A DNA stretch of 64,000 nucleotides from Serinus canaria (Eukaryota; Chordata; Aves; Passeriformes; Fringillidae): assembly GCF_022539315.1 (NCBI RefSeq), contig NC_066313.1, positions 33,703,059 to 33,767,058 of the forward strand, written 5' to 3'. Each line of letters opens with the position of its first letter. Position 1 is the stretch's first letter. This document shows, one piece after another, positions 1-11,224 of this stretch. The translations under genes were made by a program, and so were the position numbers. The notes under the pieces were generated by a model. That model ran no database searches. It was not told the origin of the DNA and saw only the letters and a program-made list of their open reading frames with translations.

Positions 1-42
1 CTGAGCCGCTGCCGGAGCCGCCGCCGCCGCTGCGGGGAGCCG
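1..42 (+). other. PRSS23: Candidate non-coding first exon of PRSS23 (3' part, donor at 43)
   Basis: A GT dinucleotide at 43-44 in the context CCG|GTAGGT is the first plausible splice donor in the CpG island. The next possibility, three to four bases on, reads TAG|GTAGCG. Another AAG|GTAGCG donor lies near 464. The true donor cannot be chosen without a transcript. The exon would contribute 5'UTR only, because the strong ATG lies 13 bases into the next exon. Confidence 0.35.
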
Positions 43-480
43 GTAGGTAGCGGGCCCCGCCGGCAGGGAGAGCGCCGCGGGGTGCGGGTCGCCCCGGGGG
101 ACAAAGGGGCTGCGGGAGGATGGCGAGCGCCGGGCTCGCTCTACGCTGCCCCGGGCAGTGCCTCACCTGCCCGCGGCGCCCGGCCGTGCGGGACACCGGG
201 CGGTGGGAGCGGCTGTCCCGGCCCGGGGCGAGCGCTCCCTCCGCACAGGGCTTAATGTTTAACCCCGCTCGCATGCACCGGAGCGCACCGGGCGCCGCCT
301 CCCCGGCGGCGCCGGCGACAAAAGGGCGAGCGCGGCTGCTGCCCGCCGGTCCCCGCTGCGGGTCAGCCGCTGCCGGGCACCAACTCTGAAAGGACGGCGG
401 CTGAGGGAACAGCTGGGATGAAAGCCGCCTTTGCTGCTTTTTCGTGCTTTGGAGGTGTCTGAAGGTAGCGCTCCGCTGCG
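1..480 (+). promoter_or_regulatory. PRSS23: CpG island, probable PRSS23 promoter and first-exon region
   Basis: The first ~390 bases are very GC-rich and dense in CpG, with GCC/CCG runs near 10-32 and GC boxes such as GGGCGG-like strings. CpG density falls off between about 390 and 560. There is no TATA box at a convincing distance from any start, which is usual for CpG-island promoters. The island lies about 5 kb upstream of the PRSS23 coding exon on the same strand, and that exon begins with a splice acceptor, so a first exon must lie upstream. The island is probably cut by the window edge, so the transcription start may lie before base 1. Assigning it to PRSS23 is inference from position; a divergent or alternative transcript could also start here. 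Confidence 0.7.
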
Positions 481-1323
481 GTGCTGTACTTGGATTCGTC
501 GCTGTGTTTGAGTATATTAGTATTTTTGGGGTGGCCTTTTAAGACGTACGTGACTCGGAACTGTTCAGTGAAGCGGCTGCTGGAGCCTGGGGAAGTTGTT
601 TTTTGCCTTCTGCCCCGAGGAAGGTCCGAGGTACTGGTGCGGTCCCACCGGGACCCAGCTTGTGCAGCTGCCCCGTCACTCGGTTTGGGAACCCAAGCCC
701 TCTGTCACAGGGTTTGGGAGCCCTGGGGATGCAGGTCCTTCCTACAGCTTACAGCTTATTCAAACTGACCCTCACCGTCTGCTCGTAATGCAGTTTGCTC
801 TCGTACCGTGATACCGAAGCCGCTTGACATGCAGGGAAAGAGAAAGAAAAAAAAAAGGAGGGTGAAAGGAGGCAGTTCTAGGAATCGGACTAGCTAGAAG
901 CACGTACTATGCTCCCTTTTCTCCGTGTGTGCATGTCACTGGTACACGTGCCAAAAGAGCCGCTGTGCCCGGTGTGTATGTTAATGGACACACCCGTGGC
1001 CTGACAGTATCAAAGTTAGTTTCAGGCTTTCCAAGGCATCGCTTTCTACAGCCCTCAGTCTAGCAGGTAAGGAAGGCAGTGTGACCCTTGCACCACCCTC
1101 AGCATCTCAGGCAGGCTAATAAAGTTGTTAGATCTTAATGGCAGGAAGGCTTCTGTAGTTATTGAAGTGCAACTCCATTATTTTTGCTGTGTTTTAACAA
1201 GTTCTGTGACCAGGAAAAGCAGCAGAGGTATTTTGGCACGGCACTGACAGTGATTTAGTTCTCCTTTATGATTTGGTTTGAGGCAGATTTTACTCCCTCA
1301 CTGTCTTGGTTTTCTCTCTTGTT

Positions 1324-1325
<2 letters not shown>

Positions 1326-1354
<29 letters not shown>
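1326..1354. repeat. Poly-T tract (29 T)
   Basis: An uninterrupted run of 29 T lies in the presumed PRSS23 intron. On the minus strand it is poly-A. No retroposed gene or SINE body is recognisable next to it, so it is called as a simple repeat only. Confidence 0.95.
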
Positions 1355-3670
1355 GGTATGTTAATCTTATTGGCTTCCAGCGCTGTGGAAAAACTTTCTT
1401 CATTTCAAAATGTAATGGAGACTGGTTCATGGTCTTTCATACTAGATCATCCATGATTTATTGTTATTTAACCATCTACTACAAGAACCACCCCTGAAGT
1501 AGTGAAGTCTTGCAGAAAAATTAATTGCTTATTAGAAAATTATTCATGTCCATCCTGAACAAGGCAGTTTTCTTTCAGCAGCATCTATCTTGGGGCGTGA
1601 ATGCCCACAGCAAGCAGGAAAATGTGTCTGTAAAGTGTTGCAGCAGCACGGAGAGCCCCGGGGTGGCTGTCACTGTTTCCATTCTATAAACAATTTTAAT
1701 GCCATTAGCAAGTGTGATTATGTACAAACCACTTCTAGGGGGTTCCTAGGCTGGATGTCAGAGCAGGGCTTTGTGCTGAGTCAAAGGGTGGATTGAGTTT
1801 ATGACACAGTTTAAATAGAAACAGAAAAGCAGAGCTACAGTAGAGCAGCGCATCGTAATTCATTCAGTGCTGCTCTGTGATAGCCGTGCAGGGAAGTGCT
1901 CACTCCTTCCCAGTCTGCTCAGTTTGAGAACATCTCTCAGGGTCACCCATGAGTAAGTAGCTGAGGACAGAGAGTTTTATCCCTGGGGTTTTTTGCAGCT
2001 GTTTGATTGTGTTTCAAATGAGAAGAAAAAGTAAAAGGAAAGAAGAGCCTTACTGGAGAGTCTGTGTTTAAATGTAGACTGCTTTTTAAATTCCTTCATT
2101 TTTAGGAGGAAGGATCTACACAGAAAGAGGTACTGTGGGCTAATTTGCATCCTGTTATCAGTAAGACATATTTATTCTATTTATTGCTGGCCAGATCTGA
2201 TTTAGTACTAGTTATGTCTCCTAATGGAATATAACTATGAAGACTTCAGTAAATGAGCACTGTTTAGCTTCTACAGGTACAACTCACAACTGTATTTTAT
2301 TGTCAGGTTTAAATAACATTTTAAATAATAGGAAAGTTCTGTAACTGTTGAAAAGGCTTTTTTTTCCCCTAGAGCTGCAATGTGATCACAGCACAGAAGC
2401 AGCAGTGGAGGGGGGTGGGAGGCTTGCTCAGAGATGTAAAGTGGAGTAGGTACCACTTTACACAATGCAGCACAGATACCACGAATACCATCTTCTGAAG
2501 CCTTTATTTCTGGGGCCAGCTCGAGTCCCATCTCCTGTCTTGCTCTCTTCATAGGGCGGCTGCCCTCTGCTGTCTGAAGCTGCCCTTCCAAGTGCTGGCG
2601 GTGCTGTGGTGGTGATGGTGGGGAGATAAGGGAGGGCAGGTTGCAGGGCGAGGTAATCTCTCTTCTCAGCCCAGATGATAATCTCGGAGGAAGCAGAGGA
2701 GCTGTTTGGCACACAATCCCTTCATCAAGTCGCCGTGCTGACAGGCACGAGGGAATCTGGCTGCTTGTGCAAATAACAACTGACAGGATGCTCCTGTTTT
2801 CCCCTGCCAGCTAAATAAACCAGCCAAAGGCCAGCAGAGGCTCAGTTAGCCTGGATGGGTTTTAGCTCCAAGAAGTGGCATGAGTGGTGCAATTTAGAAA
2901 GATGCAATCTGTCAAGAAATCTGAGGGCAGTGAGGGCAAACTGCCTAGAAATATGTGCTCTTAATGATGGATCAGCTACCTGATGCACATCTTAACCATG
3001 ATTTAGTCTGCTGTCAGCTTCTGACAGTGAAACCAGTGAGCACTGCTGCTTGCAGCCCTCACTGACACAAGCAGGACAGCTAGCAGTTGACTTATGCCAG
3101 TATATATTGTCTTTGTGGGGATGGAGCAGTGTCATTTGTCCCTGTTACCTTCTTTTTTTTTTTCTGTCTTCCTAATCACTGTCCTACAATAGAGGTGATA
3201 ATACAGCAGGTGTCCCCTGTGCCATCCTTACAGCAATTTGGAAGTCTTTAATTTCGTAGCTTGCAAAATGCAGCCACATCCAATACTAAAATTTGCTGTG
3301 GAAGGAGTCAGAGGAGCGGTTGGTTTTCCTTGAATACCAAGTATTTTCTGATTTTTGAGACATCCAAAATGATGCAATTCTGATTAATGTTTAAAATGGC
3401 TTTTATTTGCTAGCATGAGTCATCTGTTAGGTATAAAGCATCACATTTGGTGGAGACTAACCTAGGAAAAAAGTATGTTCCTTTAAAGATGTCCTCTTAA
3501 TGAAAAAATCTGCCAACAGAATGTGTGGTCACTTCTGAAAGAGTCAGTACCAGCCTCTGTGTATTTCAGTAGCATCAGTTCTGTTCACCTACATCTGGTT
3601 TTTAGACTTCAAGTCTTTTGGTATCTTGCATGAGTCAATTGATACTTTAAACACTGTGTGCTTTAGTCAT

Positions 3671-3704
3671 AGCTTCTGTTCCCAAAGAGCTTCTGTTCCC
3701 AAAG
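3671..3704. repeat. Perfect 17-bp tandem duplication
   Basis: The 17-base unit AGCTTCTGTTCCCAAAG occurs at 3671-3687 and again, without any change, at 3688-3704. Exact identity suggests a recent local duplication, probably replication slippage. It lies in the presumed intron and has no visible function. Confidence 0.95.
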
Positions 3705-4981
3705 GGGATGGTACCAAAAATATAAGAATCTGGGCCCAATATTTGAGTTGAACACCACTGGACATCAGCAGCCTGTAGCTTTCAAAATCTTTTTTGATGC
3801 AATTTAGGGATGGAGTATTCCTACACAAATCATTGGAGAGAAGGATTTTTCTTTTTTATTCTTAGATAGCTGCGGTCATTTCCTGTGTGATTTGCTTTGG
3901 TTTACTCATTTGAGGCATTTCAGGAATGATCCTGCAGTTGTGATCAGTGTAACCTCAGCAGGGTTTTAAATATGTGTAAGCTCAACGTAACTGTGAACTT
4001 TCGTTTGAATAATCTTTGTGTGAGGGAGATCTGCCTGCCTTCTTGCCCAGGGCACAGTGCCTCCTGCAGCGATTCAGCTGTATGGCTAATTTTCAAATAA
4101 ACTGAAGTTAGGCATTTTTTTGACACAGTGCTAGTGCACGCTGTTCTCTGCAGTCTCAAGCGCTCTGCCTGCGGTTCATAAACACATTTACAGCCACATT
4201 TGCCTCCCTGTGCTCAGAGGGGGTTGGTTTGCATTTCTAATTAATTGAGTTTATAAAGCAATAAGCCAGTGTGTTAACTGAAAATTCCCTCAAGAATTGT
4301 AATCTTCCTTCATTAGCTGCCTGTGTGTAATCATATCACCCTTTCTCATGTAAGCCTCGGGGAGAGCCAGTGCCACTTGGTGCAGAGCCTTTGTCTGCCG
4401 TGAGTTGCAAGGGGAAGTGAGTCTCCCCTGTGGTCGTGTCCTGCAGCCCAGCCCCTGTCAGGTCACCTTCTTTGTCCCTCCCCACCTGTCCCTACCATCA
4501 GCCTGATGTCTCTGGCCGAGACAGCAAATGGTGTGAAGAGATTTAAAGGACATCTTTCAGCAAAGTCAGAGAGTAGGGGAGAGCTTTCAGGGAGTGTTCT
4601 AATGCAGCCGAAGACAGACACATTTACTCTTTGCAGGAATTCTGTTTACTGGATGAATGGATTTAAACAGAATCTGAATTTTCTTTAAACTGCGTGAAGA
4701 CAAGTACTCTAACTTCCCACTGATGCCAGCTGGGGGTTGGTGGCTCAGCACACCTGGGGGTTAATTGTTCTGTATTTCAGTGTAAACATGGAACACTTGT
4801 TTCAAGACTAAGGCATTAGTTTGACACCAAGAAATCTGAGCTACTTGATGTGAGTTAACTCCATTCAAATCACTTGACCCTTATTACGTCTATACTGGGT
4901 TAGCAAGCCACTACATAGCAAGGTAGGATAATCTTGCAACAGGTTTGGGTGAATAACTGTATTTGTTTTTGCCTTCCACAG

Positions 4982-4994
4982 CCCGAGATTCAGA
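4982..4994 (+). promoter_or_regulatory. PRSS23: 5'UTR end and start context of PRSS23
   Basis: The exon starts after the CAG acceptor at 4979-4981, leaving 13 bases before the ATG at 4995. The start has A at -3 and G at +4, a strong Kozak context. There is no earlier ATG in this exon. The start is also supported because a signal-peptide-like hydrophobic stretch follows directly. Confidence 0.8.
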
Positions 4995-6113
4995 ATGGCA
5001 GCCTTGTCCACTTTAATCCTCCTTTTGTGTGCTGCTAAAGATGTGATGCCTTCCAGTCCTCACTGGAAGCCAACTTGGCCGTCTTACAGAGTTCCCGTTA
5101 TCCTGCCGCAGTCTACCCTGAACTTGGACAAGCCACAGTTTGATGCTGAAGCCAGACTGGAAGTGGTGTCTCCGTGTGGCCCAGCATGCCACAAAAGCTC
5201 TCCGCTGCCGACCTACGAAGAGGTGAAGAACTACCTGTCCTACGAAACCCTGTACGCCAACGGCAGCCTCACCGAAACTGAAGTGGGCATATACATCCTG
5301 AGCAACGGCGGCGACGGCTCTCGAGGCAGATCTCGAACTAAGAGGCAGATCTATGGCTATGACAGCAGGTTTAGCATTTTTGGGAAAGACTTCTTGTTGA
5401 ATTATCCATTCTCCACGTCGGTGAAGCTCTCTACGGGTTGCACGGGGACGCTGGTGGCCGAAAAGCACGTTCTCACTGCCGCTCATTGCATCCATGACGG
5501 AAAGAGTTACGTCAAGGGAGCTCAGAAACTGCGGGTGGGGTTCCTAAAGCCCAAACAGAAAGATGGCGGCAAAGGGTCCAATAGCACCAACTCGGCAATG
5601 CCTGAGAAAATGAAATTCCAGTGGATTCGAGTGAAACGGACACATGTCCCCAAAGGATGGATCAAAGGCAATGCCAATGACATCGGCATGGATTATGACT
5701 ATGCCCTGCTGGAGCTGAAGAAGCCGCATAAAAGAAAGTTTATGAAGATAGGCGTGAGCCCACCGGCGAGACACTTACCTGGAGGGAGGATTCACTTCTC
5801 TGGCTACGACAACGACCGTCCGGGAAACCTGGTTTACCGTTTCTGTGATGTCAAAGACGAAACGTACGACCTGCTGTACCAGCAGTGCGATGCCCAGCCG
5901 GGTGCCAGTGGATCTGGGGTATATGTGAGGATGTGGAAGAGGCAGAATCACAAATGGGAGCGTAAAATTATTGGTATATTTTCAGGCCATCAGTGGGTGG
6001 ACATGAATGGCACCCCGCAGGATTTCAATGTAGCTGTTCGCATTACACCCCTCAAATACGCACAGATCTGTTACTGGATCAAAGGCAACTACCTTGACTG
6101 CAGGGAAGGATAA
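4995..6113 (+). CDS. PRSS23: Serine protease 23 (PRSS23), secreted S1-family-like protease
   Basis: Complete 372-residue open frame in one exon, slightly shorter than the human protein (about 383 aa from memory). An N-terminal hydrophobic segment (residues about 2-14, MAALSTLILLLCAA) is a signal peptide, so the product should enter the secretory pathway. Residues about 20-115 form the pro-region. RSRTKR (112-117) looks like a furin-type cleavage site just before the protease domain (QIYGYDSRFSIFG). Catalytic residues visible: His164 in TAAHC, Asp235 in DYDYALLEL, and probable Ser305 in QPGASGSG. The serine motif is GASGS rather than the classical GDSGG, as known for PRSS23. N-glycosylation sequons lie at Asn89 (NGS) and Asn196 (NST); Asn338 (NGT followed by Pro) is less likely to be used. 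Cysteines at 61, 65, 149, 165, 284, 298, 359 and 369 could pair. In mammals PRSS23 is expressed in vascular and reproductive tissues and linked to endothelial-mesenchymal transition; its natural substrate is poorly defined. No frameshift or stop is present, so the gene looks intact. Confidence 0.97.
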   Translation: MAALSTLILLLCAAKDVMPSSPHWKPTWPSYRVPVILPQSTLNLDKPQFDAEARLEVVSPCGPACHKSSPLPTYEEVKNYLSYETLYANGSLTETEVGIYILSNGGDGSRGRSRTKRQIYGYDSRFSIFGKDFLLNYPFSTSVKLSTGCTGTLVAEKHVLTAAHCIHDGKSYVKGAQKLRVGFLKPKQKDGGKGSNSTNSAMPEKMKFQWIRVKRTHVPKGWIKGNANDIGMDYDYALLELKKPHKRKFMKIGVSPPARHLPGGRIHFSGYDNDRPGNLVYRFCDVKDETYDLLYQQCDAQPGASGSGVYVRMWKRQNHKWERKIIGIFSGHQWVDMNGTPQDFNVAVRITPLKYAQICYWIKGNYLDCREG

Positions 6114-6474
6114 AGACAATGAAACTCCGTGAAAGCACTTAATGACTGGTTTTAGTTACTCATCTGAGGAAAGGCTAGACTTTGTGCTGCAAATGCATGT
6201 GATCATGTAACATCAAGAGGTGATATGTAGCTTCTCAAGCCAGCCGCCTTGTTCTTAGGACAGGGACTGGGTGGTGCTATCATTACAGCCTGAAACTGGG
6301 GAGAAAGGAACGTCTGCTGGGTGGGGAAGGAGCAGGTGGACTTGCTGAATTTGCAGCTGAGCAACTGAAGATTAATTAGGGGCGGATCAGTAAACAGTAT
6401 GAAAACAGAACCGTCTCCAAAGAATCTTGTAAAAGGGACGCTGTTGACTATCTCATGCCTACAATGTTTGTTTT

Positions 6475-6480
6475 AATAAA
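6475..6480 (+). promoter_or_regulatory. PRSS23: Proximal polyadenylation signal candidate (AATAAA)
   Basis: A canonical AATAAA lies about 360 bases after the PRSS23 stop. The sequence just after it is not strongly GU-rich, although T/G-rich stretches occur 60-100 bases on. It could define a short-3'UTR isoform. Confidence 0.5.
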
Positions 6481-7277
6481 TCCTAGGATTAGTAGAAATG
6501 CTTTGATCTGAACTTTTAAAAGAAAATATTTCTATGCTGTTGGGGGCTGAAGAGGGGCATTTAATGGTGTTTGCAACCCAAACATTACAGCTTTGTGTTC
6601 ATGCATGAGAAAAGGGAGTGTGAAAAGGGCAAGGCATGCGCCGTGGGAGATGAATGCCACACAAATAGCGTGAAGGGTAAATAACCACATAACACTTCTA
6701 GCTTCCTTTCAGCCTGAGTGATTTGAGACTTTATTAGTAACACAGTTAAGAAAAATGCTTTCTGAGCAGACAGACCTTGATGTTGTAAGGATTTGACTGT
6801 GAAGATGATGTTGGTCATATGATCAGTGCCGTTACATTCTGCTTTGAGAAACACTAATTGCACGTGGGATTAAATCTTTATAGGAGCTGGGACCTATGAA
6901 GGAGCAGGATCCCTGTGAATATACTAGGAAGCATGTGGGGAAAGGGGCTTTTCTGTTTATGACCTGCCTAGGTCTTTTAAGGAAAATCTCATGTCAGTAA
7001 CTCAGATTTTCAGAGGGGAAGACTCTCTTCAGTCTTGCTGTCTATCTGAATTGCTGCCTGCAGAGCAGGTAAAGGAGAGAGCAGGACCAGGGCTCTCCTG
7101 AGTTTTCCCCCTGTTTGTTGAAGATTGTTGCTGTTCTACCTAATAGTACACCATGTAGAGGGACCCTAGACTTACAAGTGTCTGTCAGCCTTTGACAGTG
7201 TAATTTGGGCATCTTGACTAATATTTCTTGTGTTTTTGGAATAGGAATATTCCTCCCCACCTAGCAGTTGAGTTACA

Positions 7278-7283
7278 AATAAA
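7278..7283 (+). promoter_or_regulatory. PRSS23: Intermediate polyadenylation signal candidate (AATAAA)
   Basis: Canonical hexamer in the presumed 3'UTR. No clear GU-rich downstream element follows, so it is the weakest of the three candidates. Confidence 0.25.
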
Positions 7284-8119
7284 TCTTAGCAAATGCACAG
7301 TTCAAGATTTCTGCATCTGGAATAGAACCACTTTATAGGACGCAGCCTGGGTTTGCTGTGAAGTGATCCTTTGCTGTCTCTTACAGATAACAGTGATATT
7401 TTTACCACAGAAGAATTGGTTGTGAAAACAGGAGCTGTCTTTTTGGGGTAAAACCAGTGCAGCCAAATACTGTAGCTCAGCAAACAGCATTTGGAAATCA
7501 ACATGGTCTGTAAAAACAGCATTTCCTAGATAGATTGTGCCACTGTATTTCAGGGGCATGGTTGAGGACATGCTGCCGTGCCAAGATGATTTTTTTAAGT
7601 AGGAAGATAGACACCGGCTCCGGTTCCTCTTCCATCCATCACTCACTGACTCCTGAAGCTTCCCAAGCTGCCCATGGTGCTTGGTGTTGTGGGGCAAATG
7701 CACATCCCTGGTGAGAAATATCAAAGCTGGGAAGGAGTGAATCCAAGCAGAGCTTCCCTGTGCTATACCAATACAAGGGAAATGTTAATTCAGCTAAGCC
7801 TTTTTTTACACTCTACTAATTACTACGGCATTTGTAAACATATGCCTGATGGTGCTTTATCTTTGTGGTGGCTTTGGCTCTAGTTCTGACAAACATTTTT
7901 GCTGGAGCTGCCTATGATTATTATTTTTATAGAAGCAGTGTACAAAAAATGTGGACTCTCATGTGGGTTTTTGGTGCACTCAGATACAAGCAGTTACTAA
8001 TGCTTTGAAATATAAATAATCACCATATGTATCTGATGGTCTTTTTCTGACTTTTTGTTTTAATTTCCTTTACTCTATGGATGTTATCTGGAGCACTTTT
8101 GTTTGAATGTATCACAGTG

Positions 8120-8125
8120 AATAAA
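8120..8125 (+). promoter_or_regulatory. PRSS23: Distal polyadenylation signal candidate (AATAAA)
   Basis: AATAAA in the context GTGAATAAAG. A U/GU-rich run (TTGTATTTGTGCTGTATTGGG) follows about 30 bases later, the arrangement expected around a real cleavage site. This would give a 3'UTR of about 2.0 kb, similar to the long mammalian form. Confidence 0.5.
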
Positions 8126-8150
8126 GAAAAGTTATGGAATTTCAATGCAG

Positions 8151-8810
8151 ACATTCTTGTATTTGTGCTGTATTGGGTTGCACTTTCAATCTCATTTCAG
8201 CTACTTATTTGTAAAGACATTCAGATACAGATTTATTAAAATCCTCAGTGCTGTTTGTTTTCCTTCAATTTTCTTCTGCTTTCACCTGTTGGAAGTTTTT
8301 GTTTTGGTGTATTGTTTCTGGTTTTTTTGGTAGGCTTAATTACTTTATACTTTAGCATATTTGGGTGCTAATAATCAATCTTAGCTTTTGTATTACTCTT
8401 ACAGTTCCAAAGCCAGTCATGAGCTCTGATTAGTTAGAGCTGAAAATAACCTATTAGACTGAAAAGCCACATTGTTTTTATGAACTTCAGGGTAAATAAA
8501 CTATGGAGGAATGTGAACCAGTCAGTATAAGGTCATAATTGAGGTCAGTCCATCTTCTTTTTCTTTTAGTTGATGCAGTATAAAAAACAGTTCCTTTGAG
8601 GCCAACAGTGAGACTCAGAGTTTTTAGAGAAACCCTGGATGCAGAAAGATTTTCATTTTGAAATTGCTGCTCGTACGACTTTCCCGATCTCTAACAATGC
8701 ATGCTAAGTCATGTGGGCTTGAGAATATCACTGCTGATTTATTGGATGTATTTCCCATCCACTGATCCTGTGTTCTCAACTGCTCTCTCAGATTGTAGGC
8801 TAAGAACTTT
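8151..8810. other. AT-rich unique sequence, nothing recognised
   Basis: It holds T-rich low-complexity patches around 8150-8330 and no coding, RNA or repeat signature that I can name. Confidence 0.5.
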
Positions 8811-9067
8811 TCACAGAATCATTTAGGCTGGAAAAGATCTTTAGGATCTCCAAGGCCAACTGTAAACCTAACATGGCCAGGTCCACCACTAAGCCAAGTT
8901 GTGAAGTGCCACATTTCTGTGTCTTTTAAAAATCTCAGGGGGTGGTGACTCCACCACTTCCCTGGGCAGCCTGTTCCAATGCTTCACAACCCTTCTGGTG
9001 GAGAAAGTTTTCCTGATATTCAGACTAAACCTCTGCTGGCACAACTTAAAGCCATTTCCTCTAGGGT
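8811..9067 (-). mobile_element. CR1 LINE 3'-end fragment
   Basis: Read on the minus strand it ends in the ATGATTCTGTGA tail of avian CR1. On the + strand it starts with TCACAGAATCAT followed by the GGCTGGAAAAGA-type tail sequence. The CR1 block with ACCACTTCCCTGGGCAGCC and CTTCACAACCC is present about 150 bases in. It is a 5'-truncated copy of about 260 bases with moderate decay, the usual fate of CR1 insertions. No open frame survives. Confidence 0.92.
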
Positions 9068-11224
9068 GATGTGAGCAAGGTGGGTTTTGGGTTTTTTTTG
9101 GTTTTTTCTAGGAATGTATGCAGCAAGTTCAGTGTAATCAGGAGTGGGAGAGTCTCTTCCCACTGCACACCCTGTGCAAACATTCCAGTTTTAGAAAGAA
9201 AGGGAAATCTCAGATAACACAGGCAGAGCTGTGGTGCTGAACTTCAGCACCGTTTCCCCCGTGCCCACCGGAGCTGGTGGAAATTTTGCCAGTGCAATTG
9301 TGTGCAGCAAGGCTGGGCGTGCCAGACAGGTTTGCAAATTCCATCCTGAGGATATTTGCTTTGATGCTGCAAAGTAGGCTCTTTTAAAACCAGAACTTTA
9401 AAATTATGAGAAAGATAGCCATGCAGCCAAAATAAGGCTCATCAAGAAAACACAAATAGCTAAATGATATACAGGCATGGCACTTGAAATTTCTTTGTCC
9501 AGCCAATGACTGCTGGTAACCTGCAGAACTGAATGAAGTGCCTCATTATTCTTGTACATGGAGGCAAGACAGTAGATGGGTATAGAGGCACTGTTTTGAC
9601 TGTGATTGAAAAGGATTAAAGTCTGCTCCTGCATCTGTAAGAGGCTGACATATGAAAAATTTTACTTAATTTGCTATAAATCCCTTTGAGAACAGTGCTG
9701 GAGATGGAAAGTGAGGTCTCGAGAAAACACAGACCCCGCCGAGCTCTTCCCCAGCACACACTGAACTTAGCCTGCTGAAGGCTGCAGAATATCATCGAGT
9801 TTCCTTCTCAGAGAAACAGTATTTTCCTTGCATCTGTAATTGTTTTGCAACTGAATTCCCAGGCCTGCCCGGTTAGAGGGCAGCTCTCGTCTTAAAGTTG
9901 CAGGCTGAACCCCAAGCTAGTATAATACATGCTTGAAATTCTTGTCCGTGTTTCCACTTAATCTGCCATTTGTTAGCAGGTTTTGGGAGCGTGCCAACTC
10001 AATATGCACAGGCCTTGGGAAGAGGAGCTTTCAGTGAGTGCATAAAGTATGCTGGGTGGGTAAAAACTTCTTTGCTTTTCTGGAAGAAAAGGGAAGCATG
10101 GACAGAGAAGAGCAGGAGAGAGTGAAAGGGCAGTATATTTGTATCACAGGAGGAGGATTCCTAGAGGATCAGTTTCATGGTTGTGCATGCATGTAGGGTT
10201 TTTATAAATAATACTGTTAGTTTCCATTCCTAGTTCTCCTAGGTGGAGAAGAGAAACTTAGGAGCTGAAGTAAATGAAGTCTATTCCAAGGAGCACCTTA
10301 CTGCCCACTCTGAAGCCAGTGTGCAGCACAGATGAGAAGTTTAGGCTGTCACTTGTCTAATAGATACATGAGAGAAGAGTGACAGTGACATAAGCATTAG
10401 GAACCTGATCTCCTCCTCCCAGGAGATGTTTTTTCCTGTCTTACATGGTGACTATTAGGCTGCACGTGCTTTGTGCCTGCTGGCAAAGGTAGTGTGGGCT
10501 TTTATAGGTGAATGGTTATACAAGGGAAGAGAAATACCTTAACATGCTCCAGACATTATTATCAACACTGATTATTCCCAGGATAAAATTATCAGTGATG
10601 CTTTGGGTGTGGATTGATTTTTAACTAAATGGGCATAGGCTGAGCCGTGAAGCAGGCTTATACTGTCTGGTTTTAATCTAAAGATCTCTAACAGTAATTA
10701 AGTGTTGTGGCTCAAGGAGGGGATGGTGGATGTTCCTCTGCAAACTTTTCATGGACAATGTTTTGTTTTGTTGTTTTTTTTTTTACAATAAATTCCCTTT
10801 AAAAGATTTGAGCATAAGCAGATACAAGAAGTTGAATACTTCTATTGGTTCACCAAGCAAATAATAATGATTTAAATAGCACTTGTAATATCTGAGATTT
10901 TTTTTTTATAACATTTGCTTGTTTGCATTCATTTCAGTTTTGGAAACAACCATTTATGCTGATTTGGTGAGGAGAGTGTATTTTTCTAGCAAGTGTGACC
11001 AAGTTGAACACAGAAAGCACAAGAATTTCTGACTTGTGATAAGAGTATGAAGACTGTAAGTTCGTATTGGAGTGACAACAGTAATAAGGTACAACAACTT
11101 CCTATGACAGCTTTGTGCCACATTGTCATAGATTTGGTGGTTTTCCACAGGTTGCATACATGAAGAAGTTAATTTAGTGATGATTAGGGTTGACATAAAT
11201 TTGAACAAGTGTCAGCAGTGTCCT
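9068..11224. other. Intergenic, nothing recognised
   Basis: Unique AT-rich sequence with short T runs (for example near 9090-9110 and 10770-10785). Open frames at 9404-9634 and 10954-11208 on the minus strand are short and have no family features. Confidence 0.5.

Larger units (their letters stand above)
43..4981 (+). other. PRSS23: Probable PRSS23 intron 1 (5'UTR intron)
   Basis: This stretch lies between the CpG island and the coding exon. It ends in a good polypyrimidine tract and acceptor: the T-rich run TTTGTTTTTGCCTTCCACAG finishes at 4981. It holds no convincing coding region; open frames at 481-811, 1268-1497, 1590-1796 and on the minus strand at 2271-2714 are short and show no family signature. 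It contains a 29-base poly-T (1326-1354) and a 17-base tandem duplication (3671-3704). Most of it is AT-rich unique sequence. I saw no CR1 fragment here, in contrast to the flank downstream of the gene. The left boundary depends on which donor is used. Confidence 0.6.
6114..8150 (+). other. PRSS23: Probable PRSS23 3'UTR
   Basis: Sequence after the stop codon up to the most distal convincing polyadenylation signal. It has no open frame of note and no recognisable transposon. AT content rises in the last 400 bases, with ATTTA/TTATT-type elements near 7915-8040 that could act as AU-rich instability elements. Mammalian PRSS23 also has a long 3'UTR, of about 2 kb from memory. The exact 3' end is inferred from the signals listed separately, so a shorter mRNA ending near 6.5 kb is equally possible. 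Confidence 0.5.

Noticed and set aside
120..389. 89-codon frame in the CpG island
   Set aside because: GC-rich sequence has few stops; the Ala/Pro/Arg-rich product has no recognisable domain. Kept only as a possible upstream ORF in the findings.
5013..5774. Minus-strand frames overlapping PRSS23
   Set aside because: Shadow frames antisense to a clearly recognised coding sequence.
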